Positions 55,525 through 64,000 of a stretch of DNA of 64,000 bases are shown piece by piece (position 1 is the first letter of the stretch; every line of letters begins with the position of its first letter). The stretch is taken from NCBI GenBank assembly GCA_000955785.1, contig JYOD01000041.1, positions 1 through 64,000 on the forward strand, read 5' to 3'. Made by a program: the position numbers and the translations under genes. Source of the DNA: Burkholderiaceae bacterium 16. GTDB lineage: Bacteria; Pseudomonadota; Gammaproteobacteria; Burkholderiales; Burkholderiaceae. The notes below the pieces were generated by a model that was not told the origin of the DNA, did no database searches, and worked only from the letters and a program-made list of their open reading frames with translations.

Positions 55525-56868
55525 TCAGGCTGCCTTCTGCGGCGGCTGGCCGGGGCGCGGCACGGCGGCCGGCACGTAGCCACTGCGATCGGTCGGGAAT
55601 ACCACGCGGAACACGCTGCCGCGGCCTACCTCGCTGGTGATACGCAGATCGGCATGATGGCGCGACAGCACGTGCTTGACGATGGCCAGCCCCAGGCCGG
55701 TGCCGCCGGTATCGCGCGAGCGGCTGCGATCGACCCGGTAGAAGCGCTCGGTCAGGCGCGGGATATGGTCGGCGGCGATGCCCAGGCCCGTATCGCTGAC
55801 CGCGAAGATGGCGTGCTCGTTCTCGTACGTCAGCGCGATGCCGATGCGCCCGCCCTCGGGCGTATAGCGCACCGCGTTGGAAACCAGGTTGCCGAATGCC
55901 GACAGCAGTTCCCGCTCCGCGCCGCGGATCACCACCGCCGGATCGATCTGCGCGGACACCTGATGGCCGCCCTGCGACAGCGCCTCGGCGTCATGCACCA
56001 GGTGCCCGACCAGTTCGGCCATGTCGATGCGCTCCGGGCTCGGCGGCTGCTCGTCGCTTTCCAGCTTGGCCAGCACCAGCAAGTCCTCGACCAGGTGCTG
56101 CATGCGCATTGACTGCACAAGCATCATGTCGAGATAGCGGTTGCGATCCTGCTCCGATACCGGCAGGTCGCGCACCGTCTCCAGGAAGCCGGTCAGCACC
56201 GTCAGCGGCGTCTTCAACTCGTGCGAGACATTGGCGACGAAATCCCTGCGCATCGCCTCGGTGTTCTCCAGCTTGGTGATGTCGTGCGTCAGCACCAGCT
56301 TGCGGTTCTCCCCGTAAGGCAGGATCTGTACGGCAATCACGCTGCGCTTGTGCTCGCCCATGTCGCGCATCAGCAGCGGATCGTCGAAACGCTGCAGGTG
56401 CAGATACTGCACAAACTCGGGGCGCCGGATCAGGTGGGTAATGCGCTGGCGCACGTCCCGCCGCGCATTGAGGCCGAAGTGCTGCTCGGCCACGTCGTTG
56501 CACCACTCGATCTGGTCGGCGTCGTCGAGCATCAACACGCCGTTGGGCGAAGCCTGGATGGCCTGGATAAAGCGGGTATGTTGCTGCTCGACCTGGAGTA
56601 CCTGGGTACGCCACCGTTTGACCAGCCGATGCAGGCGGTAATACACCTCGCCCCACAGCCCGAGCGCGCTGGGAATCTCGCCGTAGGCCGGCGCGTCGAG
56701 CACTTTCCACAGGCGGTTGATCTGGTACAGGTAGTAGAGCAAGAGTCCCAGCAGCGCGACACACATCACGGCCAGCGCGGGTACGGGACCTACAAGGAAG
56801 TACAGCCCGGACGAAGCCAGGGCCAGGAAGATCAGGATGGCCGCCGAACGGGCCCAGATGACGTTCAT
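55525..56868 (-). CDS. phoR: Phosphate-regulon sensor histidine kinase PhoR
   Basis: 447 residues. Two N-terminal membrane helices (6-28, 30-50), a PAS domain (about 95-200), phospho-acceptor H216 in VSHELKTPLT, then the ATPase domain with N box (NLVSNAVRYTPEGG) and G boxes (DTGLGIA, GGTGLGLAIVK). It phosphorylates PhoB when phosphate is low, restrained by PhoU and Pst. Last gene of the operon, 171 bases after phoB. Confidence 0.95.
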   Translation of the reverse strand: MNVIWARSAAILIFLALASSGLYFLVGPVPALAVMCVALLGLLLYYLYQINRLWKVLDAPAYGEIPSALGLWGEVYYRLHRLVKRWRTQVLQVEQQHTRFIQAIQASPNGVLMLDDADQIEWCNDVAEQHFGLNARRDVRQRITHLIRRPEFVQYLHLQRFDDPLLMRDMGEHKRSVIAVQILPYGENRKLVLTHDITKLENTEAMRRDFVANVSHELKTPLTVLTGFLETVRDLPVSEQDRNRYLDMMLVQSMRMQHLVEDLLVLAKLESDEQPPSPERIDMAELVGHLVHDAEALSQGGHQVSAQIDPAVVIRGAERELLSAFGNLVSNAVRYTPEGGRIGIALTYENEHAIFAVSDTGLGIAADHIPRLTERFYRVDRSRSRDTGGTGLGLAIVKHVLSRHHADLRITSEVGRGSVFRVVFPTDRSGYVPAAVPRPGQPPQKAA

Positions 56869-57039
56869 GAAGAAGGTAGAAGGTCAGGCAGGCGGCAGGA
56901 CCGCAGGGAATGCGGTGGAGTGTGCCACGAAACAGGCCACAAGAAACAGGCCACAAGCGAGGCAACAAGCGAGCGGCCAGCGATCGGCCGCTCGCCCGGC
57001 GACAGGCGCCACGCCGGCGAAGACGTGGCAAGCCGGGTG

Positions 57040-57747
57040 TCAGTGGCTGGGCGCGCGCGCCAGGCGGTACCCGCTGCCCCGCACCGTCTCGATCATATTG
57101 CTGTACCCGCCGGGGGTCAGCGCGGCACGCAGGCGCTTGATATGGACGTCGACCGTCCGCTCTTCGACGAACACGTGATCGCCCCAGACCTGGTCCAGCA
57201 GCTGCGAGCGGCTGTGCACGCGCTCCGGATGCGTCATCAGGAAGTGCAGCAGGCGGAACTCGGTGGGACCCAGATCCAGCTTGATCAGCCCGGTCTCGTC
57301 CTGGCCGGTGACACGGTGCGTGGCCGGATCAAGGCGCAGGCCATTGATGGCAACCACGTCGTCGGTGAGTTGCGGTGCGCGGCGGCGCAACACGGCCTTG
57401 ATGCGGGCCAGCAGTTCCTTGGGGGAGAACGGCTTGGTGACGTAGTCGTCCGCGCCGGCCTCGAGCCCCAGTACCTTATCCTGCTCCTCGCTGCGCGCGG
57501 TCAGCATGATGATCGGAATCTGCTTGGTGCGGTCGTTGTTGCGCAGTTCCTTGGCGAAGGTTGCACCCGACTTGCCCGGGAGCATCCAGTCGAGCAACAC
57601 CAGGTCCGGCAACACGTCGCTCATCAGCGACAGTGCCTGCTCGGCGTTATAGGCCCGGATCGGATAATGTCCCGCGTGTTGCAGGTTGACCGCGATCAGT
57701 TCGGCGATCGCCGGTTCGTCTTCGACAACAAGAATGCTGCTTGGCAT
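57040..57747 (-). CDS. phoB: Phosphate response regulator PhoB
   Basis: 235 residues. Receiver with acceptor D53 (LLDWMLPG) and the K of VTKPFSPKEL; C-terminal OmpR-type winged helix (GPTEFRLLHFLMTHPERVHS, DQVWGDHVFVEERTVDVHIK). It binds the 11-bp direct repeats found before pstS, ppk and olsB. The phoB-phoR gap holds a 14-base sequence repeated twice (56929-56956) of unknown meaning. Confidence 0.96.
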   Translation of the reverse strand: MPSSILVVEDEPAIAELIAVNLQHAGHYPIRAYNAEQALSLMSDVLPDLVLLDWMLPGKSGATFAKELRNNDRTKQIPIIMLTARSEEQDKVLGLEAGADDYVTKPFSPKELLARIKAVLRRRAPQLTDDVVAINGLRLDPATHRVTGQDETGLIKLDLGPTEFRLLHFLMTHPERVHSRSQLLDQVWGDHVFVEERTVDVHIKRLRAALTPGGYSNMIETVRGSGYRLARAPSH

Positions 57748-57773
57748 GTAATTTTCTCCGCAGTGGCGCCGTT

Positions 57774-58478
57774 TTAACTCAGCGCTTCGCGCTCCATGTC
57801 CTCACGCGAGGCGTGGCGGACGTCGGTTCCCTTGACGATGTAGATGATGAATTCGGCGATGTTCTTGGCGTGATCGCCAATACGCTCGATTGCCTTGGCG
57901 ATGAAGAGGAAGTCGAGCGCGACCGAGATCGTACGCGGGTCTTCCATCATGTAGGTGATGAGCTTGCGCACAAAGGCGCGGAATTCTTCGTCAATGGCTT
58001 TGTCTTCCTTGACGATCCGGGCCGCGGCCACGGTGTCCAGGCGCGCAAAGGCGTCTAGAGCCTGGCGCAACAGCGCGATGGCCATATCGCCCGAGAGCTT
58101 CACCTCGGAATAGTTGATCTGGTGGGCACCCGAGTCTTCCATGATGTGCTTGGTGCGCTTGGCGATCTTCTCCGCCTCGTCACCGGCGCGCTCCAGATTG
58201 GTGATGGTCTTGGAAATCGCCATCACCAGGCGCAGGTCGCGCGCGGTCGGTTGCCGGCGCGCGATGATATTGCCGCAATCGGCATCGATCTCGAGCTCGA
58301 GCGCGTTGAGTTGCTGCTCGCGCGCGATCACCTGGTCGGCGAGATCGGCATCGAACTCCGATAGCGCCCGCATGGCGATTTCGATCTGCGACTCGACCAG
58401 ACCACCCATCTGCAGCAGCTTCGTGCTGATGGCGTTCAGGTCGGCGTCGAATTGGGTCGACAGGTGCTTGTCAGACAT
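57774..58478 (-). CDS. phoU: Phosphate signalling protein PhoU
   Basis: 234 residues of two helical repeats with the acidic metal motifs ExxxD (EQQLNALELEIDADC and EDKAIDEEFRAF). It links the PstSCAB transporter to PhoR and keeps the regulon off when phosphate is plentiful. Placed between pstB and phoB in the same message. Confidence 0.96.
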   Translation of the reverse strand: MSDKHLSTQFDADLNAISTKLLQMGGLVESQIEIAMRALSEFDADLADQVIAREQQLNALELEIDADCGNIIARRQPTARDLRLVMAISKTITNLERAGDEAEKIAKRTKHIMEDSGAHQINYSEVKLSGDMAIALLRQALDAFARLDTVAAARIVKEDKAIDEEFRAFVRKLITYMMEDPRTISVALDFLFIAKAIERIGDHAKNIAEFIIYIVKGTDVRHASREDMEREALS

Positions 58479-58534
58479 GTTGTTCTCCTAGCCGCTCTAT
58501 TTGCATGCTATGCGTTACGTGCACAACGCTCAAA

Positions 58535-59323
58535 TCAGCCGAAACGGCCCGTGATGTAGTCTTCGGTTTCCTTGCGATGCGGCTTGATGAAGATCTTCTC
58601 GGTCTCGCCGAATTCGATCAGTTCACCCAGATACATATATGCGGTGTAGTCCGAGCAGCGCGCGGCTTGCTGCATATTGTGCGTCACGATCACCACCGTA
58701 TACTCATCCTTCAGCTCCGCAATCAGTTCTTCGATGCGCCCGGTCGAAATCGGGTCGAGAGCAGAGCACGGCTCGTCAAGCAAGAGCACATCGGGGCGGA
58801 TGGCGATGCCTCGTGCGATGCACAGGCGCTGTTGCTGCCCGCCCGACAGACCATAGCCCGACTGGTTGAGCTTGTCCTTGGCCTCGTTCCACAACGCAGC
58901 CTTGGACAGTGCCCACTCAACGCGGTCGTCCATCTCGGAGCGAGACAGCTTCTCGAACAAGCGCACCCCGAAGGCAATGTTGTCATAGATCGACATGGGG
59001 AACGGCGTGGGCTTCTGGAACACCATGCCAACCTTGGCGCGCAGCAGGGCGATGTCCTGCTTGGCGGTCAGCAGGTTCTCGCCGTCCATGTTGATCTCGC
59101 CCTCGGCACGCTGCTCCGGATAGAGCGCGTACATCTTGTTGAAGGTACGCAACAGGGTCGACTTGCCGCAGCCGGACGGGCCGATGAAGGCCGTCACTTT
59201 GCGCTCGGGGATCGACATGTTGACATTCTTCAACGCATGGAACTGGCCATAGTAGAAGTTCAGGTTGCGCACGTCGATCTTGGCGCGGGTCGTGTCGGGA
59301 ATGTCGATGACGGTCGAGGTCAT
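58535..59323 (-). CDS. pstB: Phosphate ABC transporter ATPase
   Basis: 262 residues from the ATG at 59323; longer upstream frames run through pstA in another frame and are not coding. Walker [10 protein letters not shown] at 48-56, Q-loop [15 protein letters not shown], signature [14 protein letters not shown], Walker [14 protein letters not shown]. Hydrolyses ATP for phosphate import. Confidence 0.97.
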   Translation of the reverse strand: MTSTVIDIPDTTRAKIDVRNLNFYYGQFHALKNVNMSIPERKVTAFIGPSGCGKSTLLRTFNKMYALYPEQRAEGEINMDGENLLTAKQDIALLRAKVGMVFQKPTPFPMSIYDNIAFGVRLFEKLSRSEMDDRVEWALSKAALWNEAKDKLNQSGYGLSGGQQQRLCIARGIAIRPDVLLLDEPCSALDPISTGRIEELIAELKDEYTVVIVTHNMQQAARCSDYTAYMYLGELIEFGETEKIFIKPHRKETEDYITGRFG

Positions 59324-59376
59324 GCTCGTCTCTCGCAAGGAATTTCGGGAATGCCGTGTGGCTATCACGCCGCTGG

Positions 59377-60273
59377 TCATTTCTTGAACAGAATGCGCGC
59401 CAGGATGTTCAGCGCCAGCACCCCAACGGTAATCAGGAACACGCCGGCCCAGGCCAGTTGCTGCCATTCGACAAACGGGCTCATGGCGAAGCGGAAGATG
59501 GTCACCGGGAGGTTCGCCATCGGCTTGTTCAGGTCGCTGGTCCAGAACTGGTTGGACAACGCCGTGAAGAGCAGCGGCGCGGTCTCGCCGGCGATGCGGG
59601 CCACCGCCAGCAGCACGCCGGTAACGATGCCCGCATAAGACGACTTCACCGTGATCGACAGCACCATCTTCCACTTGGGCGTGCCCAGGGCGAAGGCCGC
59701 CTCGCGCAGTGCGTTCGGGACCAGGTTCAGCATGTTCTCCGTGGTACGCACCACGATCGGGATCTGCAGCAGCGCCAGCGCGCAGATGCCGGCCCAGGCG
59801 GAGAAATGACCCATGCGGGTCACCACCAGCGCGTAGACGAACAGGCCGATCACGATCGACGGCGCGGACAGCAGGATGTCGTTGATGAAACGGATGAAGC
59901 TGGCCAGCGGCGAAGTCTTGCCGTATTCCGCCAGGTAAATGCCGGCCAGGATGCCCAGCGGCGTGCCGCACAGCGTGGCCAGCCCGACCATCACGAAGCT
60001 GCCGTAGATCGCATTGGCCAGGCCGCCGCCGACGGTATTCGGCGCCGGCGTCATCTGCGTGAACAGATCCATCGACAACCCGCCCACCCCCAGCGAGATG
60101 GTGGTCCAGAGTATCCACGCCAGCCAGAACAGGCCGAATCCCATCGCGCCCAGCGACGCGGTCAGGGCATAGAAGTTAGTGCGGCGGCGGCGTGCCTGCA
60201 GGCGCGCGCGCGTGGCATCCGCATCCGGGCGCACTGCCGGCATCGAAGTGGAAGACATTGCGGCTTGGCTCAT
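59377..60273 (-). CDS. pstA: Phosphate ABC transporter permease PstA
   Basis: 298 residues, six membrane helices with the ATPase-contact loop [20 protein letters not shown]. The N-terminal 35 residues are Arg-rich and cytoplasmic. The ATG at 60273 overlaps the pstC stop (ATGA), so the permeases are translated together. Confidence 0.96.
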   Translation of the reverse strand: MSQAAMSSTSMPAVRPDADATRARLQARRRRTNFYALTASLGAMGFGLFWLAWILWTTISLGVGGLSMDLFTQMTPAPNTVGGGLANAIYGSFVMVGLATLCGTPLGILAGIYLAEYGKTSPLASFIRFINDILLSAPSIVIGLFVYALVVTRMGHFSAWAGICALALLQIPIVVRTTENMLNLVPNALREAAFALGTPKWKMVLSITVKSSYAGIVTGVLLAVARIAGETAPLLFTALSNQFWTSDLNKPMANLPVTIFRFAMSPFVEWQQLAWAGVFLITVGVLALNILARILFKK

Positions 60274-61235
60274 TTTGCGCCCTCGTTCTTGGCCAGGCGC
60301 ATCAGCAGAATCTTTGACAGCGCCAGGACCACGAAAGTGATGAAGAAGAGGATCAGGCCGAGTTCCATCAGCGCGGCGGTATGCAGGCCCGCGCCGGCTT
60401 CGGCAAATTCGTTGGCCAGGGCGGAGGTGATGCTGTTGCCCGGCGAGAACAACGAGACGTTGTCCAGCAGGTTGGTATTGCCGATCACGAAGGTGACGGC
60501 CATGGTCTCGCCAAGCGCACGGCCCAGGCCCAGCATCACGCCGCCGATCACGCCGGCCCGGGTGTAAGGCAGCACCACGCGCCACATCACTTCCCAGGTG
60601 GTGCAACCGACCCCGTAGGCCGATTCCTTGAGCAGCACCGGCGTGACTTCGAAGACGTCGCGCATCACCGAGGCAATGTAGGGAATGATCATGATCGCCA
60701 GGATTACCCCGGCACACAACAGGCCAATGCCCAGCGGCGCGCCCTGGAACAGCTTGCCGATCAGCGGCACCTGGCCCACCGTGGCGGCCAGCGGCTTCTG
60801 GAAGTACTCGCCGAAAATGGGCGAGAAGACCAGCAGGCCCCACATGCCGTAGACAATCGAGGGCACCGCCGCCAGCAGTTCGATGGCCGTGCCGAGCGGA
60901 CGGCGCAGCCACGCTGGCGACAGCTCCGTCAGGAACAGCGCGATACCGAAGCTGATGGGTACCGCAATAATCAAGGCGATGAGCGAGGTCACGATGGTGC
61001 CGTAGATGGGCACCAGGGCGCCGTAGACATCGGCGGGTGGATCCCACTCGGCGGTCCACAGGAAGCGCAGGCCGAAGGTCTGGATGGTGGGCCACGCGCT
61101 GATCGCGAGCGATACGATGATGCCGCCCAGCAGCAGCAAGGTCACGATGGCGGCGCCGCGCGTCAGGCCACCAAACAAGATGTCACCGGTACGGCTGGGT
61201 GGCCGCACAGCGGATAGATCGGATGTAGTCGCCAT
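60270..61235 (-). CDS. pstC: Phosphate ABC transporter permease PstC
   Basis: 321 residues, six helices with a large loop after the first; contact loop [20 protein letters not shown]. Pairs with PstA. Begins 278 bases after pstS ends, an unusually long spacer that holds tandem repeats. Confidence 0.96.
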   Translation of the reverse strand: MATTSDLSAVRPPSRTGDILFGGLTRGAAIVTLLLLGGIIVSLAISAWPTIQTFGLRFLWTAEWDPPADVYGALVPIYGTIVTSLIALIIAVPISFGIALFLTELSPAWLRRPLGTAIELLAAVPSIVYGMWGLLVFSPIFGEYFQKPLAATVGQVPLIGKLFQGAPLGIGLLCAGVILAIMIIPYIASVMRDVFEVTPVLLKESAYGVGCTTWEVMWRVVLPYTRAGVIGGVMLGLGRALGETMAVTFVIGNTNLLDNVSLFSPGNSITSALANEFAEAGAGLHTAALMELGLILFFITFVVLALSKILLMRLAKNEGAK

Positions 61236-61371
61236 GATGTGGTTTTGGAGTTCGGTTAAGGGCAGGCCGCCGGCTGCTCCGCCCGCTCAGGCCCGTGAGC
61301 CTGCGCATTGCGCTGCGGGTGCCGGGATGCTTGCCATACGTTCTGCGTTGCTGTTTCTGCTGTGATGCTGC

Positions 61372-61425
61372 TTTGCCGCTGCGTAGTGTTTTGCTGCTGC
61401 GTAGTGCTTTGCTGCTGCGTAGTGC
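61372..61425. repeat. Three 18-bp tandem repeats between pstS and pstC
   Basis: Unit TTTGCTGCTGCGTAGTGC at 61390-61407 and 61408-61425, with a two-base variant at 61372-61389. In the 278-base gap of the operon. Confidence 0.9.
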
Positions 61426-61513
61426 TTTGTCGCTTGCCCGGCGCCTTTTGGACGCCAGGCAGGCGGAGCTGCAATCCCGGCCCGCACATGCGGCCGGGTT
61501 CGCAGCCGGCCGA

Positions 61514-62548
61514 TCAGTTGTACAGGGCCTTGCCAGAACCGTCCTTGACCGAGCTCTTCCAGGTCGCGCGGATCTGGTTCACCACGGCGTCCGGCAGCGG
61601 CACGTAGTCGAGATCGCTGGCCATGTTGCCACCGCTCTTGTACGCCCAGTCGAAGAACTTCAGCACTTCCGCGCCCTGTGCCGGCTTTTCCTGGTTCTTG
61701 TGAACCAGGATGAAGGTGGCGCCGGCGATCGGCCATGCCGCCTTGCCAGCCTGGTTGGTCAGGATCTGGTAGTACGTCTTGCTCCAGTCGGCACCGGCAG
61801 CGGCTGCCTTGAAGGCATCGTCGCCCGGCTGGACCACGGCACCCGAAGCGTTCTTCATGTTCAGGTGGGTCATCTTGTTCTGCTTGGCGTAGGCGTACTC
61901 GACGTAGCCGATGGCGCCGTTCAGGCGCTGCACGAAAGCAGCGACGCCTTCGTTACCCTTGCCGCCCGTGCCGCCGCCCGGCCAGTTGACCGTGGTGCCC
62001 TCGCCCACCGAGCTCTTCCACTCGGGGCTGACCTTGGTCAGGTAATTGGTGAAGATGAAGGTCGTGCCCGAACCATCGGCGCGGCGCACCGGCAGGATGT
62101 CCTGGTTCGGCAGCTTGGCGTGCGGGTTCAGCGCCTTGATGGCGGGATCGTCCCACTTCTTGATCTTGCCCAGGTAGATGTTGGCCAGCACTTCGCCGGT
62201 GATGGTCAGTTCGCCCGGCTTGATACCTTGCAGGTTGATCACCGGCACCACGCCGCCGATCACCGTGGGAAACTGCACCAGGCCTTGCTTGGCGAGCTCT
62301 TCGTCCTTCAGGGGGGCGTCGGAAGCGCCGAAATCGACGGTCTTGGCGCCAATCTGCTTGATACCACCGGACGAGCCGATGGATTGATAGTTGACCTTGT
62401 TACCCGTTGCCTTTTGGTATGCGTCGGCCCACTTGGAATAGACGGGCGCCGGGAAGGATGCGCCAGCACCGGTAATTTCCGCCGCGAACGCAGTGCCCGC
62501 CACCACCAACGACACGATGCCTGCAACGGCAGTCTTGACCAGCTTCAT
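61514..62548 (-). CDS. pstS: Periplasmic phosphate-binding protein
   Basis: 344 residues from the ATG at 62548 with GGAGG upstream. Signal peptide ends [10 protein letters not shown]. Phosphate-site segments: [31 protein letters not shown] and [11 protein letters not shown]. First gene of the pst-pho operon, preceded by two Pho-box-like repeats. Confidence 0.97.
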   Translation of the reverse strand: MKLVKTAVAGIVSLVVAGTAFAAEITGAGASFPAPVYSKWADAYQKATGNKVNYQSIGSSGGIKQIGAKTVDFGASDAPLKDEELAKQGLVQFPTVIGGVVPVINLQGIKPGELTITGEVLANIYLGKIKKWDDPAIKALNPHAKLPNQDILPVRRADGSGTTFIFTNYLTKVSPEWKSSVGEGTTVNWPGGGTGGKGNEGVAAFVQRLNGAIGYVEYAYAKQNKMTHLNMKNASGAVVQPGDDAFKAAAAGADWSKTYYQILTNQAGKAAWPIAGATFILVHKNQEKPAQGAEVLKFFDWAYKSGGNMASDLDYVPLPDAVVNQIRATWKSSVKDGSGKALYN

Positions 62549-62575
62549 ATGTCCTCCAGAGACATGGTTGGGGAA

Positions 62576-62630
62576 TGACAATTTTTTGACAAGTCGAACT
62601 GTATGCCCCCTGTATGACAATTCCATGACA
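62576..62630 (-). promoter_or_regulatory. Two Pho-box-like repeats before pstS
   Basis: On the minus strand TGTCA occurs in two 11-bp-spaced pairs: at 62630/62619 and at 62591/62580. A TACAGT -10 box follows the first pair at 62603-62598. Confidence 0.82.
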
Positions 62631-62752
62631 TCACGAGATCTTCTTGCTAGCGACTGGAAAGTTAGCCTCGACTCACATAAAACACCTGCCTCCCATCCCC
62701 TTCCACTCTCGCTCCTGGTCTTTAGATCCGCCGGTTAATTGCTGATTTGAGT

Positions 62753-62780
62753 AAAAAAATGCCGGGCAATGCCCGGCATT
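62753..62780 (-). terminator. Terminator after glmM
   Basis: AATGCCGGGC pairs with GCCCGGCATT across AAT; on the minus strand it is followed by a T-run. Confidence 0.88.
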
Positions 62781-62806
62781 CCTGACCGCGTCGAATCAAT
62801 CGATGC

Positions 62807-64000
62807 TCAGGCCCGCAACGCGTCCGCCAGCGTCTGCGCCGCCTGCTCCGCGGTATCTGCCTGCTCGGCCTCGACCATCACGCGCACAACCGGCTCCGTC
62901 CCCGACGCACGGATCAGGACACGGCCGCGGCCTTCCAGTTGCGGCTCGATCACAGCACGCGCCGCGCTCAGTCCGGCATGCGACTCCCAGTCGAAGCCTT
63001 TTTCGACCCGCACGTTGATCAGCGTCTGCGGGAACAGCGAAACACCTTCCAGCAACTGGGCCAGGCTCTTGCCGCTACGGCGCAATGCCGCCAGGACCTG
63101 CAAGGCAGAAACGATGCCATCGCCGGTGGTGTGCCGGTCGAGGCAGAGCAGATGGCCCGAGCCCTCGCCGCCCAGCGTCCACTTGCGCTTGTTCAGTTCC
63201 TCCAGCACATAGCGGTCGCCAACCTTGGCGCGCACGAACTCCACGCCCTGGCGCTTTAGCGCCAGCTCGACCGCCATATTGGTCATCAACGTGCCCACCG
63301 CGCCCTGCACGGCCTGCCCCGCGTGTAGACGGTCCTGCACGATCAGGTAAAGCAGTTCGTCACCGTTGAACAGACGGCCGTCGCGGTCCACCACCTGCAA
63401 GCGGTCGGCATCGCCATCGAAGGCCAGGCCCAGGTCCGCGCCATTGGCTTTGACAGCCTCGATCAGCTTCTCAGGCGCGGTGGCGCCATAGCCCGCATTG
63501 ATATTGCGTCCGTCTGGCTGGTTGCCGATCGAGATCACATCGGCGCCCAGTTCGTGGAAAACGTGGGGGGCAATGTGATAAGCGGCCCCATGGGCGCAAT
63601 CCACCACCAGCTTGAGCTTGTGCAGGTCCTGCTCGTAGGGGAACGTGCTCTTGCAGAACTCGATGTACCTGCCGGCGGCATCCTCGATGCGGCGGGCGCG
63701 GCCGAGATCGTCCGAGCGCACGCACACCATCGGCTCTTCCAGTGCCTCCTCGATCGCCATTTCCACCGAGTCGGGCAGCTTGTCGCCGTCTGCCGAGAAG
63801 AACTTGATGCCGTTGTCATAGTAGGGGTTATGGCTGGCGGAGATCACCACGCCCGCCGACAGGCGAAGGGCGCGCGTGAGATACGCCACGCCCGGCGTCG
63901 GCAGCGGCCCGGTCAGCAGCACGTTGACGCCAGCCGAGGTAAAGCCGGCCTCCAGCGCGGCCTCCAGCATATAGCCGGAGATACGCGTGTCCTTGCCAAT
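62807..64000 (-). CDS. glmM: Phosphoglucosamine mutase (5' end cut off)
   Basis: Converts glucosamine-6-phosphate to glucosamine-1-phosphate for cell-wall synthesis. The window begins at [16 protein letters not shown], so about 40 N-terminal residues lie outside. Active-site serine in [13 protein letters not shown], metal site DGDADR in [11 protein letters not shown], sugar loop GGEGSGH and phosphate loop [12 protein letters not shown] are all present. It reads toward pstS and ends in its own terminator. Confidence 0.96.
   Translation of the reverse strand: MGKDTRISGYMLEAALEAGFTSAGVNVLLTGPLPTPGVAYLTRALRLSAGVVISASHNPYYDNGIKFFSADGDKLPDSVEMAIEEALEEPMVCVRSDDLGRARRIEDAAGRYIEFCKSTFPYEQDLHKLKLVVDCAHGAAYHIAPHVFHELGADVISIGNQPDGRNINAGYGATAPEKLIEAVKANGADLGLAFDGDADRLQVVDRDGRLFNGDELLYLIVQDRLHAGQAVQGAVGTLMTNMAVELALKRQGVEFVRAKVGDRYVLEELNKRKWTLGGEGSGHLLCLDRHTTGDGIVSALQVLAALRRSGKSLAQLLEGVSLFPQTLINVRVEKGFDWESHAGLSAARAVIEPQLEGRGRVLIRASGTEPVVRVMVEAEQADTAEQAAQTLADALRA

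Noticed and set aside
61256-61489. 77-codon frame with QSTTQQ repeats
   Set aside because: It is produced by the 18-bp tandem repeats, has no ribosome site and overlaps the operon spacer.

Overview
The window looks like the main chromosome of a betaproteobacterium of the Burkholderiaceae, most likely Cupriavidus or Ralstonia. The GC-rich backbone, the trxA-rho-rpmE order, the pstSCAB-phoU-phoB-phoR operon, the B12-dependent ribonucleotide reductase and the AddAB-like pair all fit that group. This is a judgement from gene content; no database search was possible.

Layout. 1-4263: dnaX (cut by the window edge), nrdJ and the 4.5S signal-recognition-particle RNA gene. 4250-16077: an 11.8-kb integrated element of visibly lower GC, inserted at the 3' end of the 4.5S RNA gene and bounded by an 18-bp direct repeat. 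It carries a tyrosine integrase, a repeat-rich control region, a block of small unknown genes, a predicted HUH (Rep-like) protein, a serine recombinase, an AbiJ-like/HEPN protein, and a retron. The retron has a reverse transcriptase fused to a TOPRIM domain, a recognisable msr-msd RNA, and a GIY-YIG nuclease gene overlapping the RT stop. 16327-30501: AddAB-like helicase-nuclease, trxA, rho, an MtfA-like peptidase, rpmE type B, a GT39-like membrane protein and a MATE exporter. 30677-31997: two tandem copies of a tRNA Ala-Glu-Asp operon, each with its own promoter and terminator. 32163-36356: gltX, with a 2.7-kb group II intron inserted between its promoter and its coding sequence. 36537-47873: patatin-like lipoprotein, NlpC/P60 hydrolase, yejABEF peptide ABC transporter, fabI, an alpha/beta hydrolase, tRNA-Arg and a diguanylate cyclase. 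48267-51135: tRNA-Pro, a second-type infA with a TTG start, sixA and olsB. 51227-64000: ppx and ppk (divergent), remnants of two broken genes, the complete pst-pho operon, and glmM (cut by the window edge).

How the parts fit. The last 14 kb is a phosphate block: phosphate uptake (PstSCAB), its control (PhoU, PhoB, PhoR) and polyphosphate metabolism (Ppk, Ppx). Arrays of direct repeats with an 11-bp period, resembling Pho boxes, can be read in front of pstS, ppk and olsB. OlsB starts synthesis of the phosphorus-free ornithine lipids, so one regulator could link uptake, storage and membrane-lipid replacement. The integrated element looks like a small defence island: the retron unit and the HEPN protein are candidate anti-phage modules, while the integrase, serine recombinase and HUH protein are candidate mobility and replication genes.
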